Part shown: piece by piece, positions 1-8,118 of the stretch
How the letters are laid out: each line of letters begins with the position of its first letter
Position numbering within the stretch: position 1 is the stretch's first letter
NCBI GenBank assembly: GCA_022361135.1
Contig: JAKSBM010000028.1
Location: 1-13,921 of the forward strand
Reading direction: 5' to 3'
Length of the DNA stretch: 13,921 bases
DNA from: Desulfobacterales bacterium
Lineage (GTDB): Bacteria; Desulfobacterota; Desulfobacteria; Desulfobacterales; Desulfobacteraceae
Position numbers and translations under genes: made by a program
The notes under the pieces: model-generated
What the model saw: the letters and a program-made list of their open reading frames with translations, nothing else
The model's database searches: none
What the model was told of the DNA's origin: nothing

Positions 1-9
1 CTTAGGGGA

Positions 10-807
10 TCAGTGATCCTTTTTCCATTCGGTACCTTCCAGCCAATAGGCGATGTTCTTATCGTAATCGCCGTTGCTGCGGACGTTTTTGAAATAGAGG
101 TTGGTCCACTGCCAGAGGTTGACGGATTCGTGGCGAACGCCGAATGCCAGGGGATCTTTACCCTGCCCCAAACGTTTATCCAGCAGGCGGACGCTGTTGG
201 GCGGAAAGTCGGGAAGCACGGTGAGGACGGCAAGGTCATCGTTGACCCCGGCATCCACATGGCCGGCGATGAGGGCCTGGACGATCATGCGGCCGCCGCC
301 TTTGTAGGCCTTAATCTTGGCGTTGGGCAGGTATTTGCGGGCAATGGTTTCACCGGTGGATCCCAAGAGAACGCCGATAGTAACATCGGATTTATTCACA
401 TCTTCCAGGCTCTGGTAATCTTTTTTGGTGGAGGTGAAAACGCAGGGCTGTACTTCGATCCAGGGATCGGTGAAGGAAATTTTCATGGCCCGTTTCAGGG
501 TGGGGGTCATGTCGGCGGCCAGGATGTCGGCCTTGCCGGAGAGGAGTGCGGGAATCAGACCGTCCCAGTCAAAATCAAGAATTTTGAGTTTCACGCCCAT
601 GGCATCGGCCATGCCCTTGGTGAAATCAATCATGGAACCGGCATGGTTCCCGTGTTTATCCACAAAGGCATAGGGTGCTGCACCGGATTGTACGGCCACA
701 CGGAGCTCGCCCCGTTTTGTGATTTCCGCCAGGGTGTTGGCAAAGCCGGCACCGGCAAAAATAAGGACAATGAGTAGTGCAAGAATCAGGGATAATTGTT
801 TGCGCAT
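10..807 (-). CDS. Periplasmic amino-acid-type ABC transporter substrate-binding protein (SBP family 3)
   Basis: 265 residues. The first 23 form a Sec signal peptide (MRK, then a Leu/Ile/Ala-rich core, then GFA before Asn24), so the protein should act in the periplasm. The mature part has the family-3 layout: GELRVAVQSGAAPYAFVD near residues 33-50, a glycine-rich stretch leading to DFTKGMADAMGVKL, and the signature MTPTLKRAMKISFTDPW near 101-117, which helps form the amino-acid pocket. Length is normal for the family. The ATG is preceded by AAGGAG seven bases upstream. The gene lies 164 bp downstream of the dehydrogenase gene on the same strand and may be co-transcribed with it; hairpins lie in the gap. 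No permease or ATPase gene is in the window; they could follow beyond position 1. Family assignment is firm. The ligand cannot be read from sequence; a linked dehydrogenase and FCD regulator suggest an amino acid or related compound (inference). Confidence 0.93.
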   Translation of the reverse strand: MRKQLSLILALLIVLIFAGAGFANTLAEITKRGELRVAVQSGAAPYAFVDKHGNHAGSMIDFTKGMADAMGVKLKILDFDWDGLIPALLSGKADILAADMTPTLKRAMKISFTDPWIEVQPCVFTSTKKDYQSLEDVNKSDVTIGVLLGSTGETIARKYLPNAKIKAYKGGGRMIVQALIAGHVDAGVNDDLAVLTVLPDFPPNSVRLLDKRLGQGKDPLAFGVRHESVNLWQWTNLYFKNVRSNGDYDKNIAYWLEGTEWKKDH

Positions 808-846
808 GATACGTCTCCTTCTCTGAAATGAATGGGTTAAAAATTA

Positions 847-862
847 ATCGGTTAATACCGAT
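847..862. repeat. Short inverted repeat upstream of the substrate-binding protein gene
   Basis: ATCGGT and ACCGAT arms are separated by TAAT, 40-55 bp upstream of the start codon at 807. The position would suit an operator or a small 5' UTR hairpin. It does not match the GntR-type palindromes at 2191 and 2888. Function unknown. Confidence 0.35.
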
Positions 863-876
863 GGCGTTCCACGGGA

Positions 877-935
877 GGCCCGGTCTCGCACGGCAATTTC
901 ATTGGGGTAAAATTACCGGTGCCGCAAGCCGGGCC
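877..935. repeat. Nested inverted repeats between the dehydrogenase and binding-protein genes
   Basis: The outer arms are GGCCCGG (877-883) and CCGGGCC (929-935). The inner arms are CGGCA (891-895) and TGCCG (920-924), and AATTT/AAATT lies closer in. The structure begins about 37 bp after the dehydrogenase stop codon when read on the minus strand. It has no U-tract on the minus-strand side, so it is more likely an mRNA-processing or stabilising hairpin than an intrinsic terminator. Such a structure could set different levels of the two proteins from one transcript (inference). Confidence 0.4.
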
Positions 936-971
936 GGTTCATGCATCCGGATGGGTGATCCGGGTTAAAAA

Positions 972-2144
972 TCAAATTTCCTCCATTTTCTCGGTGACGG
1001 TGATGCCCCGTTTTTTCAACCGTTCCATGAAAAGATCGGCCGGCACATGGCTGATGGGGGATAGGACACCGGTTTCCGGGATTTCACCCCGGACGATCAT
1101 TTTGGCTACGATGCAGGCGGTATAGGCCACGCCCTGGCTCATGGCGGTGAGCCCCTTTTCCAAATCCCGGTCCATGTAGAGCCCCACGGTGTATCGCATG
1201 GGGCGATCGTCAATGGTTCCCTCAAAGATATTGAGCATGGCGGCCACATCCTTTTCCCCGTCTCCATAGGCCAGTTTGGGCCCCAGGAATTTATCCATGA
1301 AATCCATGGGGGAGAGGGTGCCGTCCCCCAGGCCGGGGATGGGATCGTCCGAGAGGAAGCCCAATTCCTTCATGGGGCGCCAGAAGGCTGACCAGCCCGG
1401 CCATCTCAAGGAATAGCGGCCCGTGGTCTCAATGGTGTCGGTGATGCCCAACCGATCGGTGAAAAATACGGCATCCCCATTGGGAATGGCTTCCAGGGGG
1501 CCCAGGCCGGGGAAATCCACCATGTGAACATATTCGGCATCGTGCTGGTGGGCGCCGGGAATTTCGATGCGCTCTCCATTGCGGATGATGCAACCGTCCC
1601 TACGGGTGGAATTCAGCACCCCGCGCCAGGTCCAGGAAACCTTATAATTTAAGGGATTATCGCAGGCCGCGGCTTCGGGAAATCCACCGCAATAGGAATT
1701 GATCACCGAAAGGCGGTCAAATTTCCGGGCGGCATCCTGGTAAATGACCAGGTCAATGCCGGGATCCAGACCGCATTCGGGCAGAATGGCGATGCCGGCT
1801 TCCTTGGCCTGGCGGTCCAGGCTTTCTGTGTCATAGAGATAATTGGTGTTCACCACCGGAGTCCGGGTTTCCAGGGCGGCTGTGTTCACATGGGTTTTAA
1901 AGCCCACGGGCAGCAGATCAATGACCACATCCACCTGTTTGTACAGGTCGATGAGGGCCTGTTTGTCTTCGGCATCCACCACCACCTGGGTGATGCGATC
2001 CATGGGTGTGAAATCCCGGATCAATGACAGGGTATCCAATTGAATATCCGCACAAATCAACGTGTCGACGCGTTCATCCCGGGCCAGGTCGTAGAGCGCT
2101 GTCCGCCCCTGGATTCCGCATCCGCCTAAAACGAGAACTTTCAT
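972..2144 (-). CDS. Saccharopine dehydrogenase-family oxidoreductase
   Basis: 390 residues, cytoplasmic. The N-terminus is a Rossmann nucleotide-binding fold: MKVLVLGGCGIQG places the GxxGxxG motif at residues 7-13, and Asp33 (CADIQ) at the end of the second strand favours NAD(H) over NADP(H). The motif ECGLDPGIDL in the middle is typical of saccharopine dehydrogenase and lysine 6-dehydrogenase relatives, where the chain enters the catalytic domain. Length fits that group. AGAGG lies five bases before the ATG. A GntR-type palindrome at 2191-2204 is 47-60 bp upstream of the start, and the gene follows the repressor gene by 75 bp on the same strand. Family members oxidise or form C-N bonds of amino acids such as lysine or saccharopine; the actual substrate here is not evident. 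With the binding protein downstream it probably serves amino-acid catabolism (inference). Confidence 0.88.
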   Translation of the reverse strand: MKVLVLGGCGIQGRTALYDLARDERVDTLICADIQLDTLSLIRDFTPMDRITQVVVDAEDKQALIDLYKQVDVVIDLLPVGFKTHVNTAALETRTPVVNTNYLYDTESLDRQAKEAGIAILPECGLDPGIDLVIYQDAARKFDRLSVINSYCGGFPEAAACDNPLNYKVSWTWRGVLNSTRRDGCIIRNGERIEIPGAHQHDAEYVHMVDFPGLGPLEAIPNGDAVFFTDRLGITDTIETTGRYSLRWPGWSAFWRPMKELGFLSDDPIPGLGDGTLSPMDFMDKFLGPKLAYGDGEKDVAAMLNIFEGTIDDRPMRYTVGLYMDRDLEKGLTAMSQGVAYTACIVAKMIVRGEIPETGVLSPISHVPADLFMERLKKRGITVTEKMEEI

Positions 2145-2190
2145 GGTAACCTCTTCGGGGGGTCTCCCCGTTTCGAGTTGAAATTTACCC

Positions 2191-2204
2191 TAATGTATAC
2201 ATAA
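2191..2204. promoter_or_regulatory. GntR/FCD-type operator palindrome before the dehydrogenase gene
   Basis: TAATGTATACATAA contains the perfect 10-bp palindrome ATGTATACAT. It matches the site at 2888-2901 at 12 of 14 positions. FadR/FCD repressors are known to bind short palindromes with a GTNNAC-like core, so this is the natural target of the regulator encoded just upstream. Confidence 0.7.
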
Positions 2205-2219
2205 CCCCAATGGGGGTGA

Positions 2220-2870
2220 TTACAATTTTATAAAAAGCTGCTCAAAGGTGGTGCGTATGTGTTGCCGCATGAGGTTTCCTGCTTTTTCCTCATTGCGATT
2301 TTCAATGGCCTCGACAATCCCGATGTGCTGCCGGGGGCCGGTTTCCTGTCCCCCCGAGGCCATGGCATCGGTGTAGTACTTATCAAAAAAGAAAATATAG
2401 GTATGGGACCGCCAAAAGCTGTGGCGGCTGTATTGTTCCAGGTACTTGTTCCGGCTGAACCGGGCAATGCCCATGTGGAAGGAACGGTTAATGTGAACAT
2501 AGTCCATCTTGGACAGGGGCCCCTCACCTCCCTTTTCCCTGTGGATAAGGCGCCACAGGTATTGGATATCCTCCTCCGAGGCATACCGGGCGGCCGAGGT
2601 GGCGGCCAGCCCTTCCATGTGTTCCCGGGCGAAAAAAACATGGCGGGCATCCTCCGGACTCACCGCCGGAATGAAGCAGCCCTTTTTCTTCTTTTTGTCC
2701 AGAATCCCTTCGGCTACCAATTGGGAAAGGGCATGACGGACAGGGGTTCGGCTGAGATTCAGATCCTGGGCAAGCTCTGTCTCCAATAGGAAATCGCCGG
2801 GCTTGAAATGATTTTCAAGGATCAGCCGGACAATCTCACCATATGCCAATTCTTCCTTTTCCTGCGCCAT
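2220..2870 (-). CDS. GntR-family transcriptional regulator with FCD ligand-binding domain
   Basis: 216 residues from the chosen start. Residues 8-66 are a GntR winged helix-turn-helix: AYGEIVRLILENHFKPGD, then ETELAQDLNLSRTPVRHALSQLVAEG as the recognition part. Residues 73-212 are an all-helical FCD domain with likely metal/ligand histidines H132 (FHMGI), H182 (QHIGI) and H204 (MRQHI). Start choice: the ATG at 2870 has GGGAG six bases upstream. An upstream in-frame start at 2924 would run through the operator-like palindrome at 2888-2901 and lacks such a site. An identical-type palindrome precedes the dehydrogenase gene, so the protein probably represses both itself and that gene and is released by a metabolite of the pathway (inference). 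The Lys-rich wing (DKKKKKG, 58-64) is notable but not abnormal. Family call firm; effector unknown. Confidence 0.92.
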   Translation of the reverse strand: MAQEKEELAYGEIVRLILENHFKPGDFLLETELAQDLNLSRTPVRHALSQLVAEGILDKKKKKGCFIPAVSPEDARHVFFAREHMEGLAATSAARYASEEDIQYLWRLIHREKGGEGPLSKMDYVHINRSFHMGIARFSRNKYLEQYSRHSFWRSHTYIFFFDKYYTDAMASGGQETGPRQHIGIVEAIENRNEEKAGNLMRQHIRTTFEQLFIKL

Positions 2871-2887
2871 GTTTTCTCCCGTTGAAG

Positions 2888-2901
2888 TTATGTACACATA
2901 A
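2888..2901. promoter_or_regulatory. GntR/FCD-type operator palindrome before the regulator gene
   Basis: TTATGT and ACATAA arms are separated by AC, giving a 6-bp perfect dyad 18-31 bp upstream of the regulator's start codon. It is almost the same sequence as the site at 2191-2204. The placement suits autorepression. The response-regulator gene starts about 125 bp away in the other direction and could also be affected. Confidence 0.7.
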
Positions 2902-2964
2902 ATGAGTCCATTCCCTCCTGTCAATGGTTTTCTGCATTTTCCTTTAAAAAGCTAGGAATCTGTA

Positions 2965-2986
2965 GTATCAGAGGGGAACTTGATAC
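2965..2986. promoter_or_regulatory. Inverted repeat in the leader of the response-regulator gene
   Basis: GTATCA and TGATAC arms are separated by 10 bp, ending 39 bp before the start codon at 3026. The centre-to-centre spacing (16 bp, about one and a half turns) is compatible with a dimeric repressor site. No family can be named from it. Confidence 0.35.
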
Positions 2987-3025
2987 CTGAACAATCCAGC
3001 TCCCCAGGAGGATACGTCGAACCCC

Positions 3026-4465
3026 ATGGATGAAGCCCATGCGCTAAAACCTGCTCAACTTCTAGTTGTGGATGATGATGAAGCCATCCGGGACGCCCTG
3101 CGTGAAATCCTGGAAGACGACTACGGAGTAACCTGTGTAGACAATGGGTTCAGGGCATTGGAAGAGGTCCAGAGCGAAGTCTATGATCTGATTTTCCTAG
3201 ACATTGTCATGCCGGACATGGATGGTTTGGAAACCCTGAAGCGGATCAAGTCATTTGACCGAAACCTGGACGTAATCATGATTTCGGCGGTGGACCGGGC
3301 CCAGGAGGCCACCGAAGCCCTGCGCTTTGGAGCCTACGACTACATCACCAAACCCTTTGACCACGAAATCATCCTCAATCGCCTGGAAAAAGTTCTTCTC
3401 AAACGGGACATGACCAAGGAAATCCACTTCCACCGGGCCAAGGAGGCCGACACCCACAACGGGACCAATACCCAAATCGTCAGCAAGTCCAAGCACATGT
3501 CCGTGGTCTTTGACCTCATTAAAAAGGTTTCGGCCACGGCCAGTAATGTACTCATCACCGGGGAAAGCGGCACGGGCAAGGAACTCATCGCCCGGGCCAT
3601 CCACAATGAAAGCCCCCGGGTCCAAAAGCCCTTTGTGGCCATCAATTGCGCCGCCATCCCGGCGGAACTCATGGAGTCGGAATTCTTTGGTTATGAAAAG
3701 GGCTCCTTCACCGGTGCCTATAAACAGACCATCGGAAAATTCGAATTTGCCCACCAGGGAACCCTCTTCCTGGACGAAATCTCCAGTTTGAAACCGGAAT
3801 TCCAGGCCAAATTGTTGCGATTTATCCAGGAAAGGGAGTTCTCCCGGGTGGGAAGTCACCGGGCCATCAAGGTAGATGTGCGCATCGTGGCCGCCACCAA
3901 TACCCGGTTGGACCAGATGGTCAAGGAAGGCACCTTCAGGGACGATCTTTTCTTCCGGCTCAACGTGGTTCCGGTGGATCTGCCCCCGCTGCGGAGAAGA
4001 AAGGGGGATATCCCGTTATTGGCAGGATATTTCATGGGCCGCTTCAACCAGCAGATGCGCAAAAAGGTCAATGGATTCACCCCCAATGCCCTGGATGTGT
4101 TGGAAGCCTACCCCTGGCCGGGGAATGTCCGGGAATTGGAAAACCTCATTGAACGCATGGTCGTCCTGGGCACCGACCATCGCCCCGTGGATGAAAAGGA
4201 TCTGCCCCTGGATATCGTCTTTCACACGGAATCGGAAAAGGGAATGGCCCAAAGCGCCTGGGAAACCAAGGGACTCCTCCAGGCCCGGGCCACATTTGAA
4301 CGCCTTTATATTCTCAAGGCATTAAAAACCTGCGATTGGAACCAGACCCAAGCGGCCAAACTCCTGGACATCCACAGGAATACCCTGCTTCAGAAAATGA
4401 AGAATCTCGACCTGGGGATTGGGAGAATCCGGAAGCGCAACCGCATGGACAACCTCAGGCCGTAA
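3026..4465 (+). CDS. Sigma-54-dependent response regulator, NtrC family (REC-AAA+-Fis HTH)
   Basis: 479 residues. Receiver domain 10-125: acidic pocket D16-D18, phospho-acceptor D59 (FLDIVMP), S87 and K109. AAA+ sigma-54-activating domain about 150-385: Walker A GESGTGKE (179-186), the sigma-54 contact loop as GSFTGA (226-231; the usual form is GAFTGA), Walker B GTLFLDE (245-251), arginine-finger region FRDDLFFR (304-311) and GNVRELEN (366-373). A C-terminal Fis-type helix-turn-helix (DWNQTQAAKLLDIHRNTLLQKM, about 437-458) ends in a basic tail. All functional residues are present, so it should be an active phosphorylation-dependent enhancer-binding protein. The only nearby start is this ATG; AGGAGG lies 14 bases upstream, a long spacing. 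It converges with the histidine kinase gene, overlapping by 11 bp; that kinase is the likely partner. Candidate targets are the -24/-12 promoters at 8274-8290 and 8703-8719 (inference). Confidence 0.96.
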   Translation: MDEAHALKPAQLLVVDDDEAIRDALREILEDDYGVTCVDNGFRALEEVQSEVYDLIFLDIVMPDMDGLETLKRIKSFDRNLDVIMISAVDRAQEATEALRFGAYDYITKPFDHEIILNRLEKVLLKRDMTKEIHFHRAKEADTHNGTNTQIVSKSKHMSVVFDLIKKVSATASNVLITGESGTGKELIARAIHNESPRVQKPFVAINCAAIPAELMESEFFGYEKGSFTGAYKQTIGKFEFAHQGTLFLDEISSLKPEFQAKLLRFIQEREFSRVGSHRAIKVDVRIVAATNTRLDQMVKEGTFRDDLFFRLNVVPVDLPPLRRRKGDIPLLAGYFMGRFNQQMRKKVNGFTPNALDVLEAYPWPGNVRELENLIERMVVLGTDHRPVDEKDLPLDIVFHTESEKGMAQSAWETKGLLQARATFERLYILKALKTCDWNQTQAAKLLDIHRNTLLQKMKNLDLGIGRIRKRNRMDNLRP

Positions 4466-6347
4466 CCGGAAGCCGAACCGAGAAGCAGCTCCCCTCGCCC
4501 TTTTTACTGGTCACCACAATCTGCCCCCCATGCTCGGAAATCACCTTATGGGAAATGGCCAAGCCCAGTCCTGTTCCCTTGGCCTTGGTGGTAAAAAACG
4601 GGGTAAAGATATTTTCCACCACATCCTTGTCCATGCCCTTGCCCGTGTCTTTGACGGCCACACAGATCTGCCCCTCTTCCACCTGGGCGGTTAGTGCAAG
4701 CTCTCCCCCTTCTCCCATGGCCTGGGCCCCATTCTGGAGTAAATTAATAAACACCTTTTCCAATTGATTGGCATCGGCCTCAATGGGGGGTAAATCCGTT
4801 GGAATCTCCCAGTTGCAATGGATATTCCGATCCCGGAATCCCGGCTCCAGCAACTCCGTATTCTGGCGAAGCACCAAGCCGATGTCCATGGCCTGGAAAT
4901 TGTACTTGGGCGGGCGGGACAATTCCAAGAGCTCTTCGATCAAACTGTTAAGGCGATTGATCTCCCGGGGCACGGTGCGCTGGAATTTATCCAGAAACCC
5001 GGGCTTCTCAATTTTCTGGGGAAGCAATGCCACATAGGTTTTAATGGCAGACAATGGATTGCGAATTTCATGGGCCATGCCCGCAGCGAGCACACCCAGG
5101 TCCGCCAGGCGCTGTCCCTGGCGGATTTCGGCTTCAAGCGCCCTTAGCTCAGTGATATCGTTAAGGGTGAAGATCACTTCACTGGGATCATTCTCCCCAT
5201 TCAACAACACCCCAACCCCCACCAAAATATATCGGGTATCCCCGGCCACCTCCAGTCTGATCTCATGGGCTTTCTTTTGGGTGGGCTCTTTAAGTAGTTT
5301 TTTAAAATATGAAATCAATGGCGGAGCGGCATCCAGATACTCATCAATGGAGGCATTTAAAATGTCTTGATCACCGGCGACACCAAGTATGGATTGGGCC
5401 GCCGGGTTCACCGAAGTCACCCGTCCTTCCATATCCACTGCCAACAACCCATCGTTCATTGTGGCCAGTATCTTTTCCGCATATTTGCGCAAGGTGTTGA
5501 TCTCAATCACCTGGTTTTCCAATTGCCCCTGTTGGGAAAGAATTTCGCGAATCATGACGGAAAAATTGGAAGCCAAGATTTCAACCTCATCCCGGGTGTG
5601 AATGGCAATGTCCTGTTCCAAATTCCCCTTGGCCGCCTCAACGGTAACATCCACCAATGTCCCCAGGGGACGGGTCACCCTTCTGGCAGCCAAATCCGCC
5701 ATCCAGATTCCCAAAACCATGGTCAACAAGCCAATGCCAACGATGGAAAATAAGACATGACGGATCTGTTGATGCATGGAATCCAAGGAAACTGCGACAC
5801 GAACAGTTCCCCAGCGATTGCCGTTTCCTGCGGCCAAATAAACGGGGACGATGGCCTCCATCACTTCAACGTCACTTCCAACTAACCCATGGGCAGAAAC
5901 CATTGCTTGATTGGATGAATATGCCATATGACTATAAGCGTCGGTCAATAGCTTCCCTTGAAATCCTGGTCGACCGCTGTATCCTGCCACACGATTTTCT
6001 TTATCGTGGATTACAACGTAAATGACCCCGGGTAACCCTGCCGTTTGGTTAACAATTTTTTCCAGGGCAACATAGTCATATGTGACAAGATGATCCGTAC
6101 TTACGCCCGCAAGATTCTGTGCGATCACCATACTTTGTTTCTCGATTCGACTTCTGATCGTCTGAGTTTGGACATAGCCAATGACTAGTGCTAAACAGAT
6201 AAACATCCCAAGTAGCATGATCGATGTAAAAAAAATAAATCGATACCGTAGAGAAATATATTTTTTATTGGACTGGCTTCCGGTTGGATCAACTTGCCTA
6301 AATAAAGGAGAATTAGTTTCTTCGGGAATTGTAACTTGAGAGTTCAT
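4455..6347 (-). CDS. Membrane sensor histidine kinase (periplasmic sensor, HAMP, PAS, HisKA, HATPase)
   Basis: 630 residues. A 35-residue cytoplasmic lead is followed by transmembrane segment 1 (about 36-58), a periplasmic sensor region (about 60-197), transmembrane segment 2 (about 198-218), HAMP linker (about 215-270), PAS domain (about 290-400), HisKA with phospho-acceptor H426 (MAHEIRNPL), and HATPase with N-box NLLQNGAQAM (535-544), DTGKGM (567-572), FTPFFTTK (581-588) and GTGLGLAIS (591-599). It should be a functional autokinase of the NtrB-like class that typically serves NtrC regulators. Its ATG directly follows the TAA of the binding-lipoprotein gene (TAAATG) with no good ribosome-binding site, so translation is probably coupled. 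Its 3' end overlaps the response-regulator gene by 11 bp. The coupling suggests the sensor domain reads ligand-loaded binding protein (inference). Base composition shifts to A+T-rich toward the 5' end of the gene. Confidence 0.96.
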   Translation of the reverse strand: MNSQVTIPEETNSPLFRQVDPTGSQSNKKYISLRYRFIFFTSIMLLGMFICLALVIGYVQTQTIRSRIEKQSMVIAQNLAGVSTDHLVTYDYVALEKIVNQTAGLPGVIYVVIHDKENRVAGYSGRPGFQGKLLTDAYSHMAYSSNQAMVSAHGLVGSDVEVMEAIVPVYLAAGNGNRWGTVRVAVSLDSMHQQIRHVLFSIVGIGLLTMVLGIWMADLAARRVTRPLGTLVDVTVEAAKGNLEQDIAIHTRDEVEILASNFSVMIREILSQQGQLENQVIEINTLRKYAEKILATMNDGLLAVDMEGRVTSVNPAAQSILGVAGDQDILNASIDEYLDAAPPLISYFKKLLKEPTQKKAHEIRLEVAGDTRYILVGVGVLLNGENDPSEVIFTLNDITELRALEAEIRQGQRLADLGVLAAGMAHEIRNPLSAIKTYVALLPQKIEKPGFLDKFQRTVPREINRLNSLIEELLELSRPPKYNFQAMDIGLVLRQNTELLEPGFRDRNIHCNWEIPTDLPPIEADANQLEKVFINLLQNGAQAMGEGGELALTAQVEEGQICVAVKDTGKGMDKDVVENIFTPFFTTKAKGTGLGLAISHKVISEHGGQIVVTSKKGEGSCFSVRLPVTA

Positions 6348-8027
6348 TTATTGACTTTCGGATTGATTATCCAACCAAATTGGATGCAACGATGTTGTGT
6401 GGGCCCCCAGCACACTGACACTTAAAGATCGAACATAGGGTTGATACGCTCTGTTCACATTCAAATACATGATTGGGATCAATGGAGAAGCATACATAAT
6501 CCGACTCTCAATTTCTTGATACATTTGAACTCTCTTTATTGGATCTATAATCCCTCGAGCATCATCTAACATTCTATCAATGGCGCTATCCCTAAATTGC
6601 ATAAAATTATATGAAGATATTGACGAAAAGAGCGGATACAAAAAACTATCTGGATCTGGCATATCCGCATGCCACCCCATTCGATATAATTGGACATGAT
6701 CTGATCTTAAATAATCATCAAACTTATCCCAATCCGTAATATATTTCACATGGACAACAACACCTATCTGCCCCCAGAAACTCTTCATCATTTCCATTTC
6801 TTGTTCGACATCTCTGGATCGAATCGTAGAAACTAACTCCAACTCAGGAACTTGAATGCCCTTTTTCGTAAAATTAGTTTCAATAAGAAACCGAGCCATT
6901 TCGACATCGGCATCTCCAACCAGTTTTAATGGTCGATATCCTGGCATTCCTTTGGGAAGAATGGTTCTTGCGACTTGATAGCGACCTGAATAAATCGAAT
7001 TTACAAAGGAGGTTCTATCAATGGCAATTGTAAGTGCTTCTCTCAACGCTGGCGATTTCAAATTAGGATGTTCTATATTCATGCCATAAAACATAAGGCT
7101 CAACGATTGTCGCTGAAACCATTGATACTTTTTTTGTTTAGATAAAGATTCCTTTGCAGAACCAAAAATAGGAATTTCTTCGAGCATCCCTGCGTCGAAA
7201 TCTTCTAACATTTTAGGATATTCTCCTGACCCATAAATCTTATAATGGACTTCATCAATATTAGCGGGGCCATTATAATACTCATCAAACCGAGAGAATC
7301 TTACTTCCCCATCTTTTCCATATGCAGATAACTTAAATGGTCCAGAGCCAATGGGAAACTTTGCAAAATCATAATCAGGATCCATTAAATAGCGGCGGGG
7401 TAAAATTGCAGCCGGAAAAGTCCCTAGGGCGGTCAAGAATGGAGCGTGTGTGACATCTAAAGTAATCTCTACCTCATGATTATTAATCACCTTAAGTCCC
7501 TTAACAGAATCTTTAGACCGAGAACGATAACCAGCTGCACCAGATATTTTCAATAGATGAGGTAATAAAAAGGGAACAGCTTCAGAACGTAATATTCTTT
7601 TAAGGGTAAAAACGACATCTTGTGCTAGAACAAATGACCCATCATGAAAGCGAGCATTTTTATTAAGATTAAATTTGTAAACTTTTCCATCACCCTTAAT
7701 TTCCCAGGACTGGGCCAATGAGGGAAGTATTTCAAGATAAGGCCCAAATCGAATTAACCTATCATACAATTGATGAGTTAAAGCTTCATCATATATGGTC
7801 CAAACTTTTAACGGATCGAGTGTTTCTGGAGACGATTTTAAAGGGGTGCGATATATCCCGCCTCTTCGAACTTTATTATCTATTTTATCAACATCTTTGC
7901 TACTTTTAGTTTGGTTGTCACAAGCCATGCAAAAAACCAATAAAACAACATAAAAAACAGATAAAAACAGGCGGCCTTTTTTACTTTCTTTTTGTTTCCC
8001 CATGCCTGCCTGAGTTATCATAATCAA
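6348..8027 (-). CDS. Oligopeptide-type substrate-binding lipoprotein (SBP family 5), probably a sensory receptor
   Basis: 559 residues. The N-terminus has basic residues, a hydrophobic core and VFCMAC, so Cys36 is a plausible lipidation site; Cys at -3 is atypical for a lipobox. The family-5 hallmark LAQSWEIKGDGKVYKFNLNKNARFHDG lies near 104-130, followed by the SFVLAQDVVFTLKRIL segment. Later regions EALTIAIDRTSF and DPDSFLYPLFSS are also typical, and length is normal for peptide/nickel binding proteins. Start: ATG 8027; an internal ATG at 8003 (AGGCAGG just upstream) is an alternative. No ABC permease or ATPase genes are nearby. Instead the gene abuts the histidine kinase gene and follows a tiny exported-peptide gene by 91 bp across a terminator. 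That context favours ligand capture for signalling rather than import, with the neighbouring peptide a candidate ligand (inference). The gene is notably A+T-rich compared with flanking operons. Confidence 0.93.
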   Translation of the reverse strand: MIMITQAGMGKQKESKKGRLFLSVFYVVLLVFCMACDNQTKSSKDVDKIDNKVRRGGIYRTPLKSSPETLDPLKVWTIYDEALTHQLYDRLIRFGPYLEILPSLAQSWEIKGDGKVYKFNLNKNARFHDGSFVLAQDVVFTLKRILRSEAVPFLLPHLLKISGAAGYRSRSKDSVKGLKVINNHEVEITLDVTHAPFLTALGTFPAAILPRRYLMDPDYDFAKFPIGSGPFKLSAYGKDGEVRFSRFDEYYNGPANIDEVHYKIYGSGEYPKMLEDFDAGMLEEIPIFGSAKESLSKQKKYQWFQRQSLSLMFYGMNIEHPNLKSPALREALTIAIDRTSFVNSIYSGRYQVARTILPKGMPGYRPLKLVGDADVEMARFLIETNFTKKGIQVPELELVSTIRSRDVEQEMEMMKSFWGQIGVVVHVKYITDWDKFDDYLRSDHVQLYRMGWHADMPDPDSFLYPLFSSISSYNFMQFRDSAIDRMLDDARGIIDPIKRVQMYQEIESRIMYASPLIPIMYLNVNRAYQPYVRSLSVSVLGAHTTSLHPIWLDNQSESQ

Positions 8028-8062
8028 GATGTAACTTCAACCACACTATTATTCGAGAAAAT

Positions 8063-8090
8063 AAAAAAGGGGCTTAGTAACCCAAGCCCC
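8063..8090 (-). terminator. Rho-independent terminator after the small peptide gene
   Basis: Read on the minus strand, GGGGCTT, an 8-base loop and AAGCCCC are followed by TTTTTT. The stem starts 28 bp beyond the peptide stop codon and ends about 40 bp before the binding-lipoprotein start. It likely makes a short abundant peptide mRNA with partial read-through into the receptor-kinase genes. A T-run at 8093-8097 makes it potentially active on the plus strand too. Confidence 0.9.
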
Positions 8091-8118
8091 CCTTTTTACC
8101 AGCTAAGTACCTTAATTC

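Noticed and set aside
13..777. 254-codon plus-strand frame opposite the amino-acid-binding protein
   Set aside because: Exact shadow of a clear family-3 binding protein; no start signal, and no domain.
6348..8027. Family-5 lipoprotein as part of an ordinary peptide import operon
   Set aside because: No permease or ATPase genes are near it; its direct partner is a histidine kinase. Import through a remote transporter is not excluded.
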